A stretch of 64,000 bases of DNA from Steroidobacter denitrificans (GCF_001579945.1 NZ_CP011971.1:1514001-1578000); one strand, 5' to 3'; positions 35,166-46,743 are shown, numbered from the stretch's first letter. Made by a program: numbers and translations. Notes: generated from the sequence alone by a model not told the origin.

Positions 35166-35181
35166 CCCGGCCTCGGCCGGG
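35166..35181 (+). promoter_or_regulatory. hairpin just upstream of the pnp start
   Basis: CCCGGC and GCCGGG form a perfect 6-bp stem with a CTCG loop, ending 5 bp before the GTG start of pnp. No ordinary Shine-Dalgarno sequence is seen between the hairpin and the start. The pnp leader in E. coli is a structured, RNase III-cut autoregulatory element; this hairpin is a candidate for part of such control but is much shorter. Confidence 0.4.
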
Positions 35182-35186
35182 CATAG

Positions 35187-37286
35187 GTGAAAAAGATCGT
35201 GAGCGTAATCAAGAAGACCTTTGCATACGGCCAGCACCAGGTCACCCTGGAAACCGGCGAAATGGCCCGGCAGGCCGACGGTGCCGTCTACGTCACCATG
35301 GGCGACACGGTCGTGCTGGTCACCGCCGTGGCGCGCAAGGAGGCCGATCCCAAGAAGGATTTCTTTCCGCTGACCGTCAATTACGTCGAGAAGACCTATG
35401 CCGCGGGCCGTATTCCCGGCGGTTTCTTCAAGCGCGAAGGCCGTCCCTCGGAGAAGGAGACATTGACCTCACGCTTGATCGATCGGCCGATTCGCCCGCT
35501 GTTTCCGGAAGGATTTCTGAACGAGGTCCAAATCGTCGCTACCGTGATCTCCGTGAATCCGGAAATCGATCCGGACATCCCGGCGATGCTGGGAGCCTCC
35601 GCGGCCCTGGCGCTGTCCGGCGCACCCTTTCAGGGACCGATTGCCGCCGCGAAGGTCGGCTATAGCGATGGTCAGTACGTGCTCAACCCGACATCGACTC
35701 AACTCAAGACCTCCAAGCTCGATCTGGTCGTCGCCGGCACCGCCGAGGCCGTGCTGATGGTGGAATCGCAAGCCGACTGCCTGTCCGAGGAAGTGATGCT
35801 GGGCGCCGTCATGTTCGGCCATGAGCAGATGCAAGCTGCGATCAGGGCGATCGGCGAATTGAAGACCGAAGCCGGCAAACCGGCCTGGAATTGGCAGGCT
35901 GCGCCCGCGAATGAAGCTTTACAGGCCGCCCTGGCTGCGAACGCCGAGACGCCGCTGGCGGAAGCCTACAAGATCACTGAAAAGGCCGCCCGCCGCGATC
36001 GCATCCGGGAAATCCGCGAGACGGCCGTATCGGCGCTGAGCGCCGGCGAGACCCCGGCATACACGCCGGGGCAGGTCGCGACGGAATTCGAGGATCTGGA
36101 ATACCGGATCGTGCGCGGCCGGATCCTGGCCGGCGAGCCGCGTATCGACGGCCGCGATATGAAGACCGTACGTCCTTTGTCGATACGGACCGGCGTCCTG
36201 CCCCGTACGCATGGCTCGGCATTGTTCACGCGCGGCGAGACCCAGGCGCTGGTGGTGACGACCCTGGGCACCGGGCGCGATGCGCAGATCATCGATGCAC
36301 TGGCCGGAGAGCGTAAGGAGCCGTTCATGCTCCATTACAATTTCCCACCCTTCAGTGTCGGCGAGACGGGAATGATGGGCTCGCCGAAGCGCCGCGAAAT
36401 CGGTCACGGCAATCTGGCCCGCCGCGGTATCAGCGCGGTCATGCCCGACATGACGACCTTCCCCTATGTGATTCGGGTCGTGTCCGAAGTCCTGGAATCC
36501 AACGGCTCCAGTTCCATGGCCAGCGTGTGCGGCACCAGCCTGGCGCTGATGGATGCCGGCGTACCGCTCAAGGCCTCGGTGGCCGGGGTGGCGATGGGCC
36601 TGGTGAAGGAGGGCGAGCGCTTCCAGGTATTGACCGACATTCTGGGTGACGAGGATCATCTGGGCGATATGGATTTCAAGGTGGCCGGTACACGCACGGG
36701 CGTGACGGCGCTGCAGATGGATATCAAGATCAACGGCATCACCCGCGAAATCATGCAAGTCGCGCTGGAGCAGGCACGGGCCGGCCGCCTGCACATCCTG
36801 GAGCAGATGGACCAGGTGCTGCCCGCCGCCCGTGCAACCATGTCCGAATGGGCGCCCTCGATCATCACCATGAAGATCGACCCTGAAAAGATTCGTGAAG
36901 TCATCGGCAAGGGCGGAGCCGTCATCCGCGCCATCACCGAGGAGACCGGCACGTCGATCGACATCGAGAACGACGGTACGGTGAAGATCGCCTCGGTCGA
37001 CGGCGTATCGGGCCGCGAAGCTCAGCGGCGTATCGAACTGATCACGGCCGAGGTCGAGGTCGGCCGGGTTTATGAGGGGCGCGTCGCGCGCCTGATGGAT
37101 TTCGGCGCATTCGTCACCATTCTGCCGGGCAAGGATGGACTGGTGCATATTTCGCAGATTTCCGAGGAGCGTGTCGAGCGCGTCAGCGACAAACTCAAGG
37201 AAGGCGATGTAGTACGTGTCAAGGTGCTGGAAGTCGACCGCCAGGGTCGTGTGCGTTTGAGCATGCGCAGCATAGAGGCAGGCTGA
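35187..37286 (+). CDS. pnp: polyribonucleotide nucleotidyltransferase (PNPase)
   Basis: PNPase degrades RNA 3' to 5' with phosphate and can add tails; it works in the degradosome. The 699-residue protein has two RNase PH domains (about 12-230 and 320-545), the second with the active-site region around [16 protein letters not shown], then a KH domain (about 558-610, [15 protein letters not shown]) and an S1 domain (about 625-693). The GTG start at 35187 gives [16 protein letters not shown], matching family N-termini. It follows rpsO after 198 bp. Confidence 0.97.
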   Translation: MKKIVSVIKKTFAYGQHQVTLETGEMARQADGAVYVTMGDTVVLVTAVARKEADPKKDFFPLTVNYVEKTYAAGRIPGGFFKREGRPSEKETLTSRLIDRPIRPLFPEGFLNEVQIVATVISVNPEIDPDIPAMLGASAALALSGAPFQGPIAAAKVGYSDGQYVLNPTSTQLKTSKLDLVVAGTAEAVLMVESQADCLSEEVMLGAVMFGHEQMQAAIRAIGELKTEAGKPAWNWQAAPANEALQAALAANAETPLAEAYKITEKAARRDRIREIRETAVSALSAGETPAYTPGQVATEFEDLEYRIVRGRILAGEPRIDGRDMKTVRPLSIRTGVLPRTHGSALFTRGETQALVVTTLGTGRDAQIIDALAGERKEPFMLHYNFPPFSVGETGMMGSPKRREIGHGNLARRGISAVMPDMTTFPYVIRVVSEVLESNGSSSMASVCGTSLALMDAGVPLKASVAGVAMGLVKEGERFQVLTDILGDEDHLGDMDFKVAGTRTGVTALQMDIKINGITREIMQVALEQARAGRLHILEQMDQVLPAARATMSEWAPSIITMKIDPEKIREVIGKGGAVIRAITEETGTSIDIENDGTVKIASVDGVSGREAQRRIELITAEVEVGRVYEGRVARLMDFGAFVTILPGKDGLVHISQISEERVERVSDKLKEGDVVRVKVLEVDRQGRVRLSMRSIEAG

Positions 37287-37310
37287 AGAGCGCGTACACC
37301 GTCGACTCTA

Positions 37311-37339
37311 CCGGCCCTTCGGGAAAACGAAGGGTCCGG
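37311..37339. terminator. hairpin between convergent pnp and phaR
   Basis: CCGGCCCTTCG (37311-37321) pairs with CGAAGGGTCCGG (37328-37339) with one bulged base and a 6-nt loop. It is 24 bp after the pnp stop. No T-tract on either strand, so it is a terminator-like structure only. Confidence 0.45.
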
Positions 37340-37403
37340 CTCAGCCGTTTATCGCCCGCCGGTCAGTCGGTCCAGTAGTACCGGCTGACCGCGAATGCAG
37401 GGG

Positions 37404-37958
37404 TCAGTTGTGGCCCGCTGCAGGCTCCTCGGCCCGGTCTTCCGGCGGGTCCGCGGCTGTTCGGCTCATGGTCCTGAGCGGATCGTCCTGCAGCCTGCGC
37501 CAGCGCTCGAGATGCATTTGCGCCAGGCCGCCGATCATGTCGCCGCCATCTCCCTCTGAAGGTTCGTGCAGATCCTGGCTCGACAGCAGCTTCAGACTTT
37601 GTTCCAGATAACTGCCTACCAGGCCGGGCATCGAGCCGCCATGGGAACGGACGATTTGCGCCAGGAAGTCCCGGCTCATCAGCGGCTGGCCGGTATGCTC
37701 CTGTGCAGTGATCACCTGCAGCAGGATGGAGCGGGTAATATCGCTTCGACTCTTCTTGTCGATGACGACGAAATCGATCTCGTCCATCACCAGCCGGCGA
37801 ATGTCGACCAAGGTGATATACCGGCTCTCGACGGTATCGTAAAGGCGGCGGTTCGGATATTTCTTGATGACTCTCGGCTCGCTCGCCGGGGGCTCGCTCA
37901 TCGGGATCCCCCGTGACAGCCTGGGGCTCAGGATCGATCGTGATTCGAGTGTAGTCAT
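37404..37958 (-). CDS. phaR: polyhydroxyalkanoate synthesis repressor PhaR
   Basis: PhaR-type proteins bind DNA and polyhydroxyalkanoate and repress phasin genes in PHA-producing bacteria. The conserved N-terminal PHB-accumulation regulatory domain is clear: RVIKKYPNRRLYDT, SRYITLVDIRRLV and FVVIDKKSRSDITRSILLQV. Two starts are possible. The ATG at 37958 (184 residues) has GAGGA 8 bp upstream; the ATG at 37901 (165 residues) starts closer to the domain and has a GGGGGA site. The acidic tail is variable. No PHA synthase gene is in the window, so the link to storage polymer is from the family only. Confidence 0.88.
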   Translation of the reverse strand: MTTLESRSILSPRLSRGIPMSEPPASEPRVIKKYPNRRLYDTVESRYITLVDIRRLVMDEIDFVVIDKKSRSDITRSILLQVITAQEHTGQPLMSRDFLAQIVRSHGGSMPGLVGSYLEQSLKLLSSQDLHEPSEGDGGDMIGGLAQMHLERWRRLQDDPLRTMSRTAADPPEDRAEEPAAGHN

Positions 37959-37996
37959 GCTCTCATCCTCGCGTTTTGCCCAACGCACCTCCCCTC

Positions 37997-38920
37997 CTAG
38001 GCTGAATCGTGGGGTGGATCGCGCACCATGGCTTGCTGCAGGCCGCGCAGGGGCTGCATTCGCCAGTGTTGAATCGCCCATTCCCATAATGCATCGACTC
38101 CGCCCATGCGAAGTTCGGGCGGGGGGTCCTGCCGAAGAAACTGCAGCGCCCGCCACACCTGCCAGGTGGGAGTGCGCGTGTCGATGGCTGCGGCGCCCGC
38201 CGACTTGGACAGTTTGACGCCATTTGCATCCGTTGCCAGCGGCACATGTGCGTACTCCGGTGTCGGTAGACCCAGGGCTCATTGCAGTATCATCTGTCGA
38301 GGAGTGCTGTCCCAGAGGTCGATGCCGCGCACGACATGTGTGATTCCCTGAGCGGCATCGTCGACCGTGACGGCCAGCTGATAGGCGTACAGCCGATCCC
38401 GGCGCCGGATCACGAAGTCGCCGACTTTACCGGCGACGTCGAAAATCCTGATTCCCTGGATCTGGTCTTCGACGGGTATGGGTATCGGCTCGACGCGCAG
38501 GCGTATCGCCATGGGTTCGACCGGAAAACGCTGGCGGGGGCCATGGCGACAAAAGCCGGGATAACGCAAGGTGCCGCCGGGTTTGGATGCGCCCTGTGCG
38601 CTGAGCAGCTCACTGCGGCTGCAGGAGCAGGGATAGACCAAGCCGAGATCCAGCAATCGTGTCAGCGCCGCCTGATAGGCCTCGACCCGAGTGCTTTGAT
38701 ATAGGATGGATCCATTCCATTCAAAGCCGAGCGCCTCCAGGGTGGTCACGATCTGTTCGGCGCTGCCGGGTACGGTCCGGGGCGGATCCAGATCCTCGAT
38801 ACGCAGCAGCCAGTCACCGCCGGCCTGACGGGCACTGAGATAGCTGGCGGTGGCTGCCACCAGGGAACCGAAATGCAGATGCCCGCTCGGAGAGGGAGCG
38901 AAGCGGCCGCGATAGGGCAC
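37997..38920 (-). pseudogene. gluQ: glutamyl-Q tRNA(Asp) synthetase with an in-frame TGA
   Basis: GluQRS attaches glutamate to queuosine at position 34 of tRNA-Asp. From the GTG at 38920 (VPYRGRFAPSPSG) the frame reads 213 codons with the HIGH-like HLHFGSL, the zinc ligands of YPCSCSR with a later Tyr and Cys, and DSTPRQMILQ. A TGA at 38281-38279 then replaces codon 214, where relatives have Arg or a similar residue, probably CGA changed to TGA. The same frame continues with ALGLPTPEYAHVPLATDANG and the KLSKS loop to a TAG at 37999-37997. The full length of 307 codons matches the 308 of E. coli. TGA is a normal stop elsewhere here. So this is a recent nonsense mutation, a sequencing error or, less likely, read-through. 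Confidence 0.88.
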
Positions 38921-38970
38921 GGACGTCCGGTTTCCCGCCTCCGGTTCAGGACATCGATATGCGGCCGGAC

Positions 38971-39762
38971 TCAGCGGTAGCGATCGTCCCGGTCGCCGTA
39001 TTGCTTTTCCCGACGCTCGCGGCGTTCCTGCGCCTCTACGGACAAGGTGGCGACCGGACGGGCTTCCAGCCGCTTGATACCGATTTCCTCGCCGGTCTCG
39101 TTGCAATAGCCGTAACTGCCGTCGTCGATGCGCTTGATGGCTTCCTCGATCTTACGGATCAGTTTGCGTTCGCGGTCACGGGTCCGCAGTTCCAGGCTGA
39201 ACTCGGATTCCTGGGTCGCCCGATCGTTCGGGTCGGGAAAATTCGCCGCCTCATCCTTCATATGCAAGACGGTACGGTCCACCTCCTGCATCAGGTCGCG
39301 CTTCCAGGTATCCAGGATCTGGCGAAAGTGATCGAGCTGCTCCTTGCTCATGTACTGTTCATCGCGCTGAGGGATGTACGGTTTGACGTTGCGGGGACCG
39401 GACAGCAGATTCAGGCCGGATAACTCCTGCTCGAGATCGTCGGTATCGGCGGCCGAATCATCGTTATGGGAGCTGAGGTGATGGGGGCCGATGGAGTGTG
39501 GGATCACGGGGCTTGGTGGCGCTATCGTTTTGGGGACGGTTGAAGCCGGCTGGGCAGGCCGCTTGGCGGAAGCGGCTTTTGCGGGTCGAGCCGGCGCTGG
39601 ACTGCTTTTGGCAGCAGGCTTGCTTGCGGAGCGATTGTGCGGGACCGTCCTGGCACGGGCCGGTGTCCCGGATTTCCGGGCAGCCGCCTTTTTCGCGGGT
39701 GCGGCCTTCTTGACGGCGCTCTTCTTGGCCTTCGCCTTTACAGATGGTTTCTTCGCTGCCAC
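38971..39762 (-). CDS. dksA: DksA-type RNA polymerase regulator with histone-like N-terminal extension
   Basis: DksA acts with ppGpp at the RNA polymerase secondary channel. Residues from about 129 match E. coli DksA closely: PQRDEQYMSKEQLDHFRQI, the coiled coil, and the tip FPDPNDRATQE, keeping the Asp/Asp/Ala residues needed for activity. The zinc-finger positions are Cys220, Thr223, Ser241 and Ala244, so only one of four cysteines remains. The first 125 residues are an added Lys/Ala/Pro-rich tail similar to AlgP or histone H1 tails, followed by an acidic stretch. GTG at 39762 is the start with GGAGG upstream; no other in-frame ATG precedes Met138. It runs toward gluQ, as the dksA-gluQ pair does in other gammaproteobacteria. 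Confidence 0.9.
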   Translation of the reverse strand: MAAKKPSVKAKAKKSAVKKAAPAKKAAARKSGTPARARTVPHNRSASKPAAKSSPAPARPAKAASAKRPAQPASTVPKTIAPPSPVIPHSIGPHHLSSHNDDSAADTDDLEQELSGLNLLSGPRNVKPYIPQRDEQYMSKEQLDHFRQILDTWKRDLMQEVDRTVLHMKDEAANFPDPNDRATQESEFSLELRTRDRERKLIRKIEEAIKRIDDGSYGYCNETGEEIGIKRLEARPVATLSVEAQERRERREKQYGDRDDRYR

Positions 39763-40091
39763 CTAGGAGCCTCCTCGACGCTTCCGCCCGGCGGTTCCGG
39801 ACGGTCGATTGCAGAAGAGGGCGGGATTATACAGACGCCGCATGAGGCGTACAGGGTTGGGGATGCGGGCTTGACAGGGACTGAAATAGTAGTTCCAGTC
39901 CTTGCCTGCGGGCCTCTGTCGATAGCGTCCCCGGGAGTCGCGGGACTCCAGGTGTGGTCCACACGGCTGCCGCTTTCACATACACTACGCTCCGCCGTTC
40001 CCTGGCCGGTGCGAGCGATCGCCGGGATATCACCTGAGAGCCGCCCAGGGTCGATCGCACTGCGGTCATAAGTCTAGTTCAACGAGGCGCG
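39763..40091. promoter_or_regulatory. 329-bp divergent dksA/smc control region
   Basis: No gene is seen. On the reverse strand, TATAAT (plus-strand ATTATA at 39826-39831) is a good -10 for dksA, 64 bp before its start, with a GC-rich region after it; the -35 is poor. On the plus strand, TTGACA at 39871-39876 lacks a matching -10. Two inverted repeats stand out: GGAGTC-N4-GACTCC at 39934-39949 and a perfect GTGTGG-T-CCACAC at 39952-39964. They could be operators; I recognise no regulator. Confidence 0.5.
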
Positions 40092-43000
40092 ATGCGACTC
40101 AGCAAGATCAAACTGGCTGGATTCAAGTCATTCGTGGATCCTACCGCCGTCAACTTTCCGAGCAATCTGATCGGGGTCGTCGGACCGAACGGTTGCGGCA
40201 AGTCCAATATCATCGATGCCGTCCGCTGGGTGATGGGCGAGATTTCGGCAAAACATCTGCGCGGCGATTCCATGGCCGATGTCGTATTCAACGGCTCTAG
40301 TTCGCGCAAGCCCGTGGGCACCGCTTCGGTCGAGCTGGTATTCGACAATTCGGATGGCAGCTTGGGCGGCCAGTATGCGGGGTTCGCGGAAGTCTCGCTG
40401 AAGCGGGTCGTATCCCGTGATGGCGCGTCGGCCTATTTCCTGAACGGGGCACGGTGCCGCCGCAAGGATATTACGCAGCTTTTCCTGGGCACGGGCCTGG
40501 GCGCGCGCAGCTATGCCATCATCGAGCAGGGCATGATTTCGCGCGTCATCGAAGCACGTCCGGAGGAATTGCGCGGTTTCATCGAGGAGGCTGCGGGTAT
40601 TTCCAAATACAAGGAACGCCGCCGTGAGACCGAGAACCGCATCTCTCATACCCGGGAGAATCTGGATCGCCTGAATGATGTGCGCGAGGAAGTGGAAAAG
40701 CAGCTGCGCCATCTGCAGCGCCAGGCGGCCACGGCACGGCGCTATCAAAGCCTCAAACAGGACGAGCGCAAGCTCACCGCCGAACTGCTGGCGCTGCGCC
40801 TGCGCTCGCTGGAGCAGGACGCGCACGGCAAGGAAGGCCTGTTGAGCGAACGTGATACGGCGATGCAGGGCTTGATCGCCGAACTGCGTTCCATCGAGGC
40901 GACGATCGAGACTGCGCGTGAAGAGTTCACCGAAGCATCCGAGGCGCTCAACACCGTGCAGGGCCGCTATTACCAGATCGGTGCGGAAATTTCCCGTGGC
41001 GAGCAGGCGATTGCACATGCCCGTGAACTGCGCCAGCGCCAGAAGCGGGATTTCGAGCAGGCCGATCAGGGCGCCCAGGAAACACGCCTGCACCTGACGC
41101 GCGATCAGGCACGAGTCGATGAACTGCGCACAGAACTCCAGGAACTGGAGCCGAATCTGGAGGCGGCACGCAGGTGCGAACAGGCTTCCGCCGCGGCACT
41201 GTCCCAGGCCGAAGGGGCGATGCAGGACTGGCAGGAACGCTGGGAGGCGTTCAATCGCGATGCACGCGCCGCCAGCGAAACGACGCAGGTGGAACGCGCC
41301 CGTATCGAACAACTGGAACACCAGCTGGCGCGGCTGGCCGCTCAGCGGGAGCGCCTGGCCGGGGAACGCGCCGGGCTGAGCACCGTCGAGCTGGAGCAGC
41401 GCATTGCCGCGCTGACGGCGGAACAGGAGCAAGCCGCGGCTCGCGCCGAGACGACAGCCGCGCAACTCGACGAGGTGGTGCAGGCGCTGCAGCGTGAGCG
41501 TGAGCGTGAGCGCGAGCTGGTCGCCACGGACGACCGCAGCCGGCGGACGCTGCAGGAAAGTCAGGGGCGCCTGCTGTCGCTGGAAGCCTTGCAGCGCGCC
41601 GCCCTGGGCCTGGCGCAGAACAAGGTCGGCGAATGGCTCTCTGCACATGCCTTGGACGAGCGTCCCAGGCTCGCCCAGCAACTGGTCGTGGAGCCGGGCT
41701 GGGAACGTGCCGTCGAGACCGTATTGGGATCGTATCTGGAGGCGGTGTCGGTCGATGCGATCGATGGGATTGCCGGCCAGATCGACACCTTGCAGGCCGG
41801 CGCTGTATCGTTCTTTCGCGATGGCGCCGGCGAGCGTCATGCCGAGGATGCGGACCGGTTGCTGGGCCGCGTGCAGGGCCCGCCTGCGCTGGCCGCATTC
41901 CTGACGGGCATCATCGCCGTGGATACCCTGGCACAGGCACTGGAGAAGCGCCGCGACCTGCGGGCCGGCGAGTCCGTCATCACGCGTGATGGCCTGTGGA
42001 TCGGGCGGGAGTGGCTGCGTGTCAGCCGCGATCAGGATGTGCATGCCGGCGTCATCGAGCGAGAGCAGGAAATGCGTAAGCTGCGTCAGGACGTGGAACT
42101 GGCGGCTCGCCGGCGCGAGGCAGTCCAGGACGAACTGGCGCAAGCCCGATCGGCGCTGACGGAGCACGAGCGCCAGCGTGATTTCCTGCAGAGCGAGGCC
42201 AATCAGCTGCATCGCGCGCAAAGCGAACGCGGTGCAAAACTCGCGAATGCGCTAGCCCAGACCGAGCAGATGACTCAACGAATCATCCGCATCGAGGCGG
42301 AAACACAGGAACTGGAACGCGACCACCAGGAACGCACCGAGGCTCTTGCCGAAGCGCGTGGCGGTTTGCAGGAGGGCATGGATGCCATGGTGGAATTCGA
42401 AGCGATTCGTGGCCGGCTCGAGCCGGAACGCGAAGTGTTGCGCCAAAATCTCGGTGAAAAGCGCCGGCAGGCGCAGGCCGACCGCGACGGCGCCCAGGAG
42501 GTGGCCATCAAGGTCGAGTCGAAGCGTTCGGCGCTGACCTCGATTTCCGGCGGCTTCGAGCGTCTGCAGCAGCAGCTCGAGAGAATGCTGCTGCGTCGCG
42601 AGGAACTGACCAGACAGCTTGCCGAAGGCGAGGCGCCGCTGGAGGAACTGGCGGCTCGCTTGGAACATGCGCTGCAGCAGCGCATGCAGGTGGAACAGGA
42701 GTTGAGCGCTGCGCGCCACGCGCTGGAGGAAGCCGAGAGCCGTATGCGCAGCCTGGATCAGCGCCGCCTGGACAGCGAGGCTGCCGTCGAGGATGCCCGT
42801 GCCGGCCTCGAGGATGTGCGCTTGGCTGCGCAAGCGCTCAAGGTGCGCCGCGAGTCGTTGCTGGAGCAGTTCGAGGCGACTTCCTTCGACCTGGAAAGCG
42901 TGTATCAGGAAATGGAACCGGAAGCCGGAATCGACGCGTGGGAAAAGAGTCTGGCGGAGGTTGGCGGCAAGATCGAACGGCTGGGCCAAGTCAACTTGGC

Positions 43001-43595
43001 GGCGATCTCCGAATTCGAGGAGCAGTCCGAGCGCAAGGAATATCTCGATCGCCAGTTCAAGGATCTGACGGATGCGCTGGAAACGCTGGACACGGCGATT
43101 CGCAAGATCGATCGCGAGACGCGTTCCCGCTTCCAGGATACCTTCGACAAGGTCAATGCCGGACTGAAGGATCGTTTTCCGCGCCTGTTCGGCGGCGGAC
43201 ATGCCTACCTGGAGCTGGCCGGCGAGGATGTCCTCAATGCCGGCGTGTCCATCATGGCGCGCCCCCCGGGCAAGCGAAACAGCACGATCAACCAATTGTC
43301 GGGAGGCGAGAAGGCGCTCACCGCCGTTGCTCTGGTCTTTTCCATCTTCGAATTGAATCCCGCGCCGTTCTGCCTGCTGGATGAGGTCGATGCGCCGCTG
43401 GACGATAATAATGTCGGACGATTTTGCGCCACAGTGAAGGAAATGTCGGAGCGGGTGCAGTTCATTTTTATCACGCACAATAAGACGACCATGGAACTGG
43501 CCTCCCAGTTGATCGGCGTTACCATGAACGAACCCGGCGTATCCCGCCTGGTCGCGGTGGATGTGGACGAAGCGGTACGCATGGCGGCCATGTAG
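40092..43595 (+). CDS. smc: chromosome partition protein Smc
   Basis: Smc is the ATPase of the SMC-ScpAB condensin. The 1167 residues show the head with Walker A GPNGCGKSN (31-39), a coiled-coil arm, a hinge (about 510-660, with the glycine-rich DGIAGQIDTLQ part), a returning coil, and the C-terminal head with the signature LSGGEKAL (1069-1076) and Walker B FCLLDEVDAPLD. scpA and scpB, its partners, lie about 7 kb downstream. smc-zipA-ligA is a conserved gammaproteobacterial cluster. Confidence 0.97.
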   Translation: MRLSKIKLAGFKSFVDPTAVNFPSNLIGVVGPNGCGKSNIIDAVRWVMGEISAKHLRGDSMADVVFNGSSSRKPVGTASVELVFDNSDGSLGGQYAGFAEVSLKRVVSRDGASAYFLNGARCRRKDITQLFLGTGLGARSYAIIEQGMISRVIEARPEELRGFIEEAAGISKYKERRRETENRISHTRENLDRLNDVREEVEKQLRHLQRQAATARRYQSLKQDERKLTAELLALRLRSLEQDAHGKEGLLSERDTAMQGLIAELRSIEATIETAREEFTEASEALNTVQGRYYQIGAEISRGEQAIAHARELRQRQKRDFEQADQGAQETRLHLTRDQARVDELRTELQELEPNLEAARRCEQASAAALSQAEGAMQDWQERWEAFNRDARAASETTQVERARIEQLEHQLARLAAQRERLAGERAGLSTVELEQRIAALTAEQEQAAARAETTAAQLDEVVQALQRERERERELVATDDRSRRTLQESQGRLLSLEALQRAALGLAQNKVGEWLSAHALDERPRLAQQLVVEPGWERAVETVLGSYLEAVSVDAIDGIAGQIDTLQAGAVSFFRDGAGERHAEDADRLLGRVQGPPALAAFLTGIIAVDTLAQALEKRRDLRAGESVITRDGLWIGREWLRVSRDQDVHAGVIEREQEMRKLRQDVELAARRREAVQDELAQARSALTEHERQRDFLQSEANQLHRAQSERGAKLANALAQTEQMTQRIIRIEAETQELERDHQERTEALAEARGGLQEGMDAMVEFEAIRGRLEPEREVLRQNLGEKRRQAQADRDGAQEVAIKVESKRSALTSISGGFERLQQQLERMLLRREELTRQLAEGEAPLEELAARLEHALQQRMQVEQELSAARHALEEAESRMRSLDQRRLDSEAAVEDARAGLEDVRLAAQALKVRRESLLEQFEATSFDLESVYQEMEPEAGIDAWEKSLAEVGGKIERLGQVNLAAISEFEEQSERKEYLDRQFKDLTDALETLDTAIRKIDRETRSRFQDTFDKVNAGLKDRFPRLFGGGHAYLELAGEDVLNAGVSIMARPPGKRNSTINQLSGGEKALTAVALVFSIFELNPAPFCLLDEVDAPLDDNNVGRFCATVKEMSERVQFIFITHNKTTMELASQLIGVTMNEPGVSRLVAVDVDEAVRMAAM

Positions 43596-43599
43596 ACCT

Positions 43600-44565
43600 A
43601 TGAGCGAATTGCGCTGGATATTGATCGGCTTTGGTATCGTCCTGCTGGCCGGCATCTATCTGTGGGGGCGCCGCCGCACCGCCGCGGAGTTCGATATGCC
43701 GGCACGGGCGGAGCCCGGCCTGCACCCGACGGGTGCGCATACCGCAGAACCTGCTGCCCCAACCGCCGCCGCTCCGGACAACGCGCCACCCCCTCCCGGC
43801 GCGATGTCTGCTCCGCCGGCCGCCGCAGCCGCCGGCAACTACGCCGCGACAGTGGATCCGTACATGGCGACGATCGCACGCCCGGCGCTGCGACGTGAAC
43901 CGACCTTCAGCGAGCCCGCGCCGGCCGAGGATCCGCCATCCTCTGCTGACGATCCATCGGCTGCGGATCAGGCGGCAAGGAACATCGCTCATGATGCGCC
44001 GGCCGGTAGCGGCGCCTCTCCGGAGGACTCTCCAGGCGCTTCTTGGACGCCCGGCTCGGGCGCTTCTCCGAGCGCTGCTGCGCAAACGCCGACGAGTGGT
44101 TCTTTCGCCGAGACGCAAACGCCGCGGCGTATCGAACGGCGCAAGATCCTGTCTCTGCGCCTGTCGGCGGCGCCGCAGCGGCTGGACGGAGCGAAACTAC
44201 TGGAAACGTTGCAGCAGGAAGGCCTGGAGCACGGCAAGTACAAGGTCTTTCATCTGCTGCATGATGGGGCGAGTATTTTCAGCGTCGCAAGCATGGTCGA
44301 ACCAGGTATCTTCGAACCGGAACTCATGGCTGAAACCGAGTTTCCGGGTATCACATTGTTTGCGCAACTGCCCGGGCCGGTTCCTGGGATGCATGCGCTG
44401 AACGAGCTGGTGGCCTGTGCCAGGCGCTTGCAGCAATGTCTCGGCGGCACCTTGCAGGACGATCGCGGCGTGCCGCTGACGGTACATCGTATCGAGCGGC
44501 TGCGCCAGGAGATACGCGAGTTCGAACGGCCTGCCGCGGCGGGTGGACGTCATCCCTCGAGCTGA
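43600..44565 (+). CDS. zipA: cell division protein ZipA
   Basis: ZipA anchors FtsZ to the membrane at the division site. From the ATG at 43600 it has 321 residues. The N-terminal membrane helix (about 6-22, WILIGFGIVLLAGIYLW) is followed by a Pro/Ala-rich linker of about 150 residues and the C-terminal FtsZ-binding domain (about 185-310, from RKILSLRL to VHRIERLRQEI). It is 4 bp after smc. ZipA is limited to gammaproteobacteria, which supports the class assignment. Confidence 0.94.
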   Translation: MSELRWILIGFGIVLLAGIYLWGRRRTAAEFDMPARAEPGLHPTGAHTAEPAAPTAAAPDNAPPPPGAMSAPPAAAAAGNYAATVDPYMATIARPALRREPTFSEPAPAEDPPSSADDPSAADQAARNIAHDAPAGSGASPEDSPGASWTPGSGASPSAAAQTPTSGSFAETQTPRRIERRKILSLRLSAAPQRLDGAKLLETLQQEGLEHGKYKVFHLLHDGASIFSVASMVEPGIFEPELMAETEFPGITLFAQLPGPVPGMHALNELVACARRLQQCLGGTLQDDRGVPLTVHRIERLRQEIREFERPAAAGGRHPSS

Positions 44566-46665
<2,100 letters not shown>

Positions 46666-46672
46666 TGGCGTG

Positions 46673-46743
46673 TATTCCCGCTCAAGGGTCTTACCCACCG
46701 TGCCTTCGGGATTCACGATGGGTAAGACCCTTGAGCGGGAGTA
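46673..46743. repeat. 30-bp-arm near-perfect inverted repeat after ligA
   Basis: Arm 1 is 46673-46702 and arm 2 is 46714-46743, with an 11-nt loop. The 30 positions pair with a single mismatch (C/A) and one G-T wobble. The core reads CCCGCTCAAGGGTCTTACCC. No T-tract follows on either strand and no gene lies within it. It sits between convergent ligA and the PpiC-type gene and could act as a bidirectional transcription barrier, an RNase III target, or a small palindromic mobile element. Confidence 0.8.

Noticed and set aside
38279-38281. Selenocysteine or reassigned TGA in gluQ
   Set aside because: GluQRS has no known selenocysteine, no SECIS-like hairpin was noticed just after the TGA, and TGA ends many genes here (carB, greA, nuoD, rimP), so the code is standard.
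40128-42221. 697-codon reverse-strand open frame opposite smc
   Set aside because: Same reason: the composition is that of a shadow frame and smc is unambiguous on the other strand.
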